From NCBI GenBank assembly GCA_021849905.1, contig JAJZSG010000005.1, positions 1 through 33,773 on the forward strand: a stretch of DNA of 33,773 nucleotides. Reading direction: 5' to 3'. The notes below the pieces were generated by a model. That model had not been told where the DNA came from. It worked only from the letters and a program-made list of their open reading frames with translations, and did no database searches. The first letter of the stretch is position 1, and each line of letters begins with the position of its first letter. The stretch comes from Pseudomonadota bacterium (GTDB lineage Bacteria > Pseudomonadota > Gammaproteobacteria > Legionellales > Legionellaceae). Both the position numbers and the translations under genes were made by a program. This document shows, piece by piece, positions 28,276-33,773 of this stretch.

Positions 28276-29304
28276 TTGAATAATCTCACCATTGCGATTG
28301 ATGCAATGGGTGGGGATCATGGCCTGAGTGTTGTGATTCCTGCCTGCGTTAATGCTGTGTTAAACAATCCTGATTTAAATCTACTGTTAGTCGGTGATAA
28401 AAATCAGGTTGCTAAGCATTTGAGTCAGCATAATGCCTCTGATAATAAACGATTGACCATTATTCATGCTTCAGAAACAGTGGGAATGGATGAACTGCCG
28501 TCTTATGCGCTTAGAAACAAAAAAGATTCGTCTATGCGTGTTGCCATTAACCTGGTGAAAGAAGGGCGTGCACAGGCTTGCGTGAGTGCTGGTAATACTG
28601 GTGCTTTAATGGCAACCGCACGTTTTGTTCTTAAAACGCTGCCAGGCATAGACAGACCCGCTATCATCGCTGAATTGCCGACTATGAAAGGTCGCACTCG
28701 TGTGATTGACTTAGGCGCTAACGTTGATTCCTGCGCTGAACATCTTTTTCAATTTGCTGTAATGGGCTCCGCTTTGATTCAAGCTTTGGATAGAAAAGCC
28801 GCACCAAAAATTGCGGTGTTGAATATCGGTGTTGAAGAAATTAAAGGCAATGATCAGGTTAAACGGACTGCTCATATGTTGTCTGAATGCAGTCTTATGA
28901 ATTACGTGGGTTATGTCGAAGGCGATGATTTTTATTCAGGCAATGTTGATCTTGTGGTTTGTGATGGATTTGTGGGCAATGTTGCTTTAAAAGCCAGCGA
29001 GGGGTTGGCCAAGTTAATGATAACGGTGCTTAAAGAGTCGTTTCGTCAGAATTGGTTGGCCATGTTAGTGGGTTTAATGGCAAAACCCGCACTGACTCAT
29101 TTGAAAAAACGCATGGATCCTGCTCGATATAACGGGGCGAGTCTTCTGGGTTTAAACGGCATTGTCGTGAAAAGTCACGGTGGTGCTAGTGAGCTTGCTT
29201 TTCAGTTTGCTATTGAAGAAGCTGTGCTGCAAGTCAAAAGTAATGTGGTCGATCTCGTTCGAAATCAAATTACTGATTTTATCAATCAAGGTTTGCTCCT
29301 CTAG
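28276..29304 (+). CDS. plsX: Phosphate acyltransferase PlsX
   Basis: [45 protein letters not shown] start. Confidence 0.97.
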   Translation: MNNLTIAIDAMGGDHGLSVVIPACVNAVLNNPDLNLLLVGDKNQVAKHLSQHNASDNKRLTIIHASETVGMDELPSYALRNKKDSSMRVAINLVKEGRAQACVSAGNTGALMATARFVLKTLPGIDRPAIIAELPTMKGRTRVIDLGANVDSCAEHLFQFAVMGSALIQALDRKAAPKIAVLNIGVEEIKGNDQVKRTAHMLSECSLMNYVGYVEGDDFYSGNVDLVVCDGFVGNVALKASEGLAKLMITVLKESFRQNWLAMLVGLMAKPALTHLKKRMDPARYNGASLLGLNGIVVKSHGGASELAFQFAIEEAVLQVKSNVVDLVRNQITDFINQGLLL

Positions 29305-29317
29305 GAATCCATCTACT

Positions 29318-30250
29318 ATGTCAACTATCGCCTATGTTTTTCCAGGACAAGGATCCCAAACCGTTGGGATGTTGTTTGAATTTGCCAAACATAATCCACT
29401 AATTAACGACGTGTTTGATATTGCGTCAGAACGATTGGGTTATGATCTTTGGGATTTAGTGCAACAAGGTCCCGCTGAGCGTTTAAACCAAACCGAATAT
29501 ACACAAGCTGCAATGTTAACTGCTGACGTGGCTATTTATTGTTCATTACAAGAACGAGACGCGCCTCCTGCAACGATTATGGCAGGACATAGCCTGGGTG
29601 AATACGCAGCACTAGTTTGTGCTGGTGCAATTGGTCTAGCCGATGCTGCTGAATTAACTGCCAAGCGCGGGCGTATTATGCAAGACAGTTTGCCGCTTGG
29701 CCAAGGTGCAATGGCGGCTATTGTGGGTCTTACGGATGCTCAAGTTGATATGCTGTGTACCGAGTCCAGCACAACAACATACCTGGTTACACCTGCTAAT
29801 TATAATGCGATTGGCCAGGTTGTGGTAGCAGGACACACGCCTGCTGTAGAAAAAGCCGTTCTTTTGGCCACTGAGATGGGCGCACTACTGGCTAAACAAA
29901 TACCCGTTAGTGTGCCTTGTCATTGTCCTTTATTGCATCCTGCAGCAGAGCAATTTGCCGATGCGTTGCAAGCGATTGCTTTTAAAGCACCTGAAATACC
30001 CGTTATTAGTAATGTTGATTTGAGTGTGTATGGCTCTGCCGAACACATTAGGCGTTTATTAAAAACACAACTTTACAAACCGGTTCGTTGGGTTGAAACC
30101 ATTCAATTGATGAAAGCAAAAGGGGTTGATTTGATCATTGAGTGCGGACCTGGAAAAGTTTTAAGTGGATTAACAAAAAGAATTGATAAATCATTGCGTG
30201 CTATTAGTGTTAATGATCAGCAAAGCCTAGAAGACTGTCTCATCGTTTGA
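29318..30250 (+). CDS. fabD: Malonyl-CoA:ACP transacylase
   Basis: IAYVFPGQGSQTVGML, GHSLGEYAALVCAG; ATG 29318 preferred to the track start inside plsX. Confidence 0.97.
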   Translation: MSTIAYVFPGQGSQTVGMLFEFAKHNPLINDVFDIASERLGYDLWDLVQQGPAERLNQTEYTQAAMLTADVAIYCSLQERDAPPATIMAGHSLGEYAALVCAGAIGLADAAELTAKRGRIMQDSLPLGQGAMAAIVGLTDAQVDMLCTESSTTTYLVTPANYNAIGQVVVAGHTPAVEKAVLLATEMGALLAKQIPVSVPCHCPLLHPAAEQFADALQAIAFKAPEIPVISNVDLSVYGSAEHIRRLLKTQLYKPVRWVETIQLMKAKGVDLIIECGPGKVLSGLTKRIDKSLRAISVNDQQSLEDCLIV

Positions 30251-30263
30251 AGAGGATGTTATA

Positions 30264-31010
30264 ATGATTGATTTACAGGGTAAAATTTCATTAGTGACGG
30301 GTGCTACACGCGGAATTGGTCGTGCTGTGCTTTTGAAACTGGCAAAACAAGGTGCTTATGTGATTGGAACCGCCACCACAGACGCAGGAGTTAATCAAAT
30401 TAAAGACGCTTTGCATCAAGAAAATCTGGCAGGTGATGCGGTCGTTCTTGATGTAACCAGTCAAAACGCTGTTGATGCATTATTGACTTACTTGTCTGCT
30501 GAAGAAAAAACGCCATCAATATTGGTTAACAATGCAGGGATTACGTCTGATAATTTGTTATTGCGTATGGAAGATGATGAGTGGTACCGGGTTATTGAAA
30601 CCAATTTAAATGCCGTATTTCGATTAAGTAAAGCCTTTATCAAGCCGATGTTTCGCGCGCGTTGGGGTCGTATTATTAATATTGGTTCAGTAGTGGGTTC
30701 CAGTGGTAACTCAGGTCAAGTTAACTATACTGCTGCTAAAGCAGGTTTGATCGGTTTTTCTAAATCATTAGCGCAGGAAATGGGAAGTCGTGGTATTACC
30801 GTGAACGTTGTGGCTCCAGGATTTATCGATACGGATATGACAGAAGCACTTCCATCGTTAGTCAAAGATGAAATGCTAAAGCGTGTCCCGTTGAAGCGAT
30901 TAGGTAGTGTTGATGATATTGCCAATATTGTTGTTTTCTTGGCATCTGATTGTGCAAATTATATTACGGGTGAAACCATTCATGTGAATGGTGGCATGTA
31001 TATGAATTAA
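30264..31010 (+). CDS. fabG: 3-oxoacyl-ACP reductase FabG
   Basis: SLVTGATRGIGRAV, NNAGITSDNLLLRM, YTAAKAGLIGFSKSLA. Confidence 0.97.
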   Translation: MIDLQGKISLVTGATRGIGRAVLLKLAKQGAYVIGTATTDAGVNQIKDALHQENLAGDAVVLDVTSQNAVDALLTYLSAEEKTPSILVNNAGITSDNLLLRMEDDEWYRVIETNLNAVFRLSKAFIKPMFRARWGRIINIGSVVGSSGNSGQVNYTAAKAGLIGFSKSLAQEMGSRGITVNVVAPGFIDTDMTEALPSLVKDEMLKRVPLKRLGSVDDIANIVVFLASDCANYITGETIHVNGGMYMN

Positions 31011-31099
31011 AGCATACATTTAATGAGACTTGCGTTATTTCAAGAATTGAATAAACTAGCGGTCAAAATTTTTTATTAACCGAAGAGGAAATATACGTT

Positions 31100-31342
31100 A
31101 TGAGCACAGTGACTGAGCGAGTTCGTAAGATTGTTGTAGAGCAATTAGGTGTTAAAGAAGATGAATTAAAAAATGATGCATCATTTGTCGATGATTTGGG
31201 TGCCGACTCTCTTGATACCGTTGAGCTGGTGATGGCTTTGGAAGAAGAGTTTGAAACTGAGATTCCTGATGAAAAAGCAGAAAAAATTACAACTATCCAG
31301 GAAGCGATAGATTATATTGAATCCAGCATGGATAAAGAGTAG
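31100..31342 (+). CDS. acpP: Acyl carrier protein
   Basis: [21 protein letters not shown]. Confidence 0.98.
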   Translation: MSTVTERVRKIVVEQLGVKEDELKNDASFVDDLGADSLDTVELVMALEEEFETEIPDEKAEKITTIQEAIDYIESSMDKE

Positions 31343-31361
31343 TCACTTTAGGAGTTGACCT

Positions 31362-32603
31362 TTGAATAAGCGGCATGTAGTTGTTACTGGCTTGGGAATG
31401 ATAACTCCAGTCGGTCTTAATGTAGACGAGTCCTGGCGAAATATTTTGGCGGGTGTTAGTGGTGTGGGTCTGGTTGAGGATTTTGATACCACTGATTATC
31501 CAACTAAAATTTGGGCTAAAGTAAAAAATCTAAACATTGAAGATCACATGTCGCTAAAAGATGCTCGAAAAATGGATCTTTTTACGCAGTATGGCATGAT
31601 TGCTGCTGATGAGGCCCTGGCTGATTCAAAACTTGTTATCACAGAGACCTTATCAAACCGCGCTGGAGTTGCGGTTGGTGCAGGAATTGGTGGTATTCAA
31701 ACTATAACTAACAATCAAGAGCGTTTATTACAAGGTGGTCCACGTAAAGTGTCTCCTTTTTTCATTCCTGCCGGTATTATAAATATGGTGGCAGGACAAA
31801 TTTCGATTAAGCATGGTTTGAAAGGTCCCAACATTTCTGTTGTGACGGCCTGCACGTCTGGTACGCATAATATTGGTCTTGCCGGGCGGATGATTGCCTA
31901 TGGTGATGCCGATGTGATGGTCTGTGGCGGTGCTGAAATGACCAATACCCCCTTGTGTCTTGCTGGATTTTCTGCTGTGCGGTCGCTCTCAAAACGCAAC
32001 GATGAACCTCAAAAAGCATCGCGCCCATGGGATAAAGACAGAGATGGCTTTGTTATGGGAGAGGGTGCTGGTATTTTGGTTCTTGAAGAATATGAGCATG
32101 CAAAAGCGCGTGGTGCTAAGATTTATGCGGAATTGGTTGGGTTCGGTATGTCGGGTGATGCTTATCATATTACTGCACCAGATGAAGAGGCCGATGGTGC
32201 CGTCCGTGCGTTGGAAGCGACAATTCATGATGCAGGCATATTGCCAGAGCTTGTTGATTACATCAATGCGCATGGTACATCAACTTATTTAAATGATATG
32301 AATGAAACCAAAGCTATTAAACGTGTTTTTCGCGATCATGCTTATCAGTTAGCGGTTAGTTCGACTAAGTCCATGACCGGTCATCTGCTCGGAGCTGCCG
32401 GTGCGATTGAAGCTGCATTTAGTGTTTTGGCAATACGCGACCAAGTGGCACCACCCACAATTAATTTGGATAATCCCGATGAAGGGTGTGATTTAAACTA
32501 TGTTCCTCATACCCCTCAATATAGAAAAATTGACTATGCGCTGAGTAACTCCCTTGGATTTGGGGGTACAAACGGTAGTTTGCTGTTCAAGCGATTGATC
32601 TAG
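31362..32603 (+). CDS. fabF: Beta-ketoacyl-ACP synthase II FabF
   Basis: [15 protein letters not shown], active-site [35 protein letters not shown] start. Confidence 0.97.
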   Translation: MNKRHVVVTGLGMITPVGLNVDESWRNILAGVSGVGLVEDFDTTDYPTKIWAKVKNLNIEDHMSLKDARKMDLFTQYGMIAADEALADSKLVITETLSNRAGVAVGAGIGGIQTITNNQERLLQGGPRKVSPFFIPAGIINMVAGQISIKHGLKGPNISVVTACTSGTHNIGLAGRMIAYGDADVMVCGGAEMTNTPLCLAGFSAVRSLSKRNDEPQKASRPWDKDRDGFVMGEGAGILVLEEYEHAKARGAKIYAELVGFGMSGDAYHITAPDEEADGAVRALEATIHDAGILPELVDYINAHGTSTYLNDMNETKAIKRVFRDHAYQLAVSSTKSMTGHLLGAAGAIEAAFSVLAIRDQVAPPTINLDNPDEGCDLNYVPHTPQYRKIDYALSNSLGFGGTNGSLLFKRLI

Positions 32604-33617
32604 ATGAATAAACGCTGGCGCCTGCTGATTGTTATTTGCAGTTTGTCAGCATTTTTGTATATCGCGTTGATAACAGGATTTGAGTTGTATCGTTTGTGTT
32701 ATCAACCGATGAACGTTGTTGCCGATAGAATACCAATTGTTCGCATTAAAAAGTCCATGACGGCTTCATCCTTAGCGCATTATCTTAAGTCACAGCATTT
32801 GATAAAATCTGAACGATTGTTTCTGGCGCTTGTTCGTGCAATGGGTGTATCGCATCAGTTGAAAGCAGGGATTTATCAGATTAAAGCGGGTGAAACAAGC
32901 CTGGCTTTTTTATATCGAGTCGCAACAGGTGACGTGCTTTCAGAAACGTTTCAAATCATAGAAGGGACAACGCAACGCCAGGTATCTGAGCGTTTAAAAA
33001 AAGCAGTTTATCTTCAATACGCATCTAGTGATTGGTTAGCGATTGCAACTACTGACGCTCAAGCGGAAGGATTGTTGCTAGCTGATACTTATCGTTACAA
33101 TGCGGGTTCAAGTGCTAAAACCTTATTAGAACGAGCGCATCAAAATTTAATACATTATTTGGAAACCAGTTGGCAAAAACGTACGTCGGGTCTGCCTTAT
33201 AAAACATCTTATGATTTATTAATAGCGGCTTCAATTCTTGAAAAAGAAGCCGCTTTACCTGAGGAAAAACGCTTGATTTCGGGCGTGATTGTTAATCGGT
33301 TACGCCGGTCTATGCCCTTGCAGATGGATCCTACGGTTATTTATGGTTTAGGCGCTGCTTTCACCGGTAAGCTGACTCATGATGATTTAAAAATTGATTC
33401 GCCTTACAATACTTATCGTTATCGAGGATTACCGCCTACGCCTATTGCGATGGTAGGTAAAGACGCAATTGATGCAGCCGCGCACCCAGCGCTTTCGGAT
33501 TACCTGTATTTTGTTGCGCGAGGTGATGGCACACATGCGTTTTCAACTACCTATGATAAACAAAGACAAGCAATTGATCGTTATATTAAGAAATCAACCC
33601 AAGGTGTTTCTCCATGA
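32604..33617 (+). CDS. mltG: Endolytic transglycosylase MltG (YceG)
   Basis: ILEKEAALPEEKRLISGVIVNRLRRSMPLQMDPTVIYG, SPYNTYRYRGLPPTPI. Confidence 0.96.
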   Translation: MNKRWRLLIVICSLSAFLYIALITGFELYRLCYQPMNVVADRIPIVRIKKSMTASSLAHYLKSQHLIKSERLFLALVRAMGVSHQLKAGIYQIKAGETSLAFLYRVATGDVLSETFQIIEGTTQRQVSERLKKAVYLQYASSDWLAIATTDAQAEGLLLADTYRYNAGSSAKTLLERAHQNLIHYLETSWQKRTSGLPYKTSYDLLIAASILEKEAALPEEKRLISGVIVNRLRRSMPLQMDPTVIYGLGAAFTGKLTHDDLKIDSPYNTYRYRGLPPTPIAMVGKDAIDAAAHPALSDYLYFVARGDGTHAFSTTYDKQRQAIDRYIKKSTQGVSP

Positions 33618-33773
33618 TTAAGCACGGACATTTTATCGTTGTTGAAGGGCTTGAAGGAGCCGGTAAATCAACGGCGCTGGATGTCATTAAATCGATACTA
33701 AATCCTCGTGTTGCGGAGTTAGTATCAACACGTGAACCCGGCGGTACACGCGTGGGGGAGGTGATTCGAAGCC
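33614..33773 (+). CDS. tmk: Thymidylate kinase, 5' part, truncated by window end
   Basis: Manual translation MIKHGHFIVVEGLEGAGKSTALDVIKS...VSTREPGGTRVGEVIRS; P-loop; 4-bp ATGA overlap with mltG; not in ORF track. Confidence 0.95.
   Translation, partial: MIKHGHFIVVEGLEGAGKSTALDVIKSILNPRVAELVSTREPGGTRVGEVIRS

Noticed and set aside
29180-29317. 46-aa N-terminal extension of FabD in the ORF track
   Set aside because: Overlaps the plsX 3' end out of frame; MSTIAYVFPGQGSQ at 29318 is the conserved start
31960-32292. 110-aa (+) and 94-aa (-) ORFs inside fabF
   Set aside because: Shadow ORFs of a highly conserved gene

Overview
This 33.8 kb window is a low-GC gammaproteobacterial chromosomal segment. 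A stand-alone T2SS gspFGHIJK block and Legionella-like secreted proteins suggest Legionellales, but that assignment is inference only. Most of it is core-genome coding sequence: terC (5'-disrupted in this window), hemJ, rubredoxin (missed by the ORF track), GtrA-fused GT2, a GT39/ArnT-like transferase, an aromatic amino-acid permease with a 10-G tract, nnrD, yebC, ruvC, ruvA, a QseB/PmrA-like two-component system, yciB, an MltD-like transglycosylase, gloB, rlmJ, a glycine-zipper lipoprotein, gspK-J-I-H-G-F, glnA, htpG with a sigma32-type promoter, fis, a Cys-rich secreted protein plus outer-membrane barrel pair, an MMPL/RND transporter, and yceD-rpmF-plsX-fabD-fabG-acpP-fabF-mltG-tmk (no fabH). 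The least explained content is non-coding: (i) two MITE-like elements with terminal inverted repeats and flanking direct repeats (14863-15018, inserted in the 5' leader of the glycine-zipper gene; 24882-25158, with a nested REP-like inverted pair); (ii) four copies of a GTTGGGCCAAGGCCCAAC palindrome, one with compensatory changes on both arms and two forming an inverted pair; (iii) a long imperfect hairpin at 15303-15385. I saw no CRISPR, rRNA, tRNA, intact IS or prophage.
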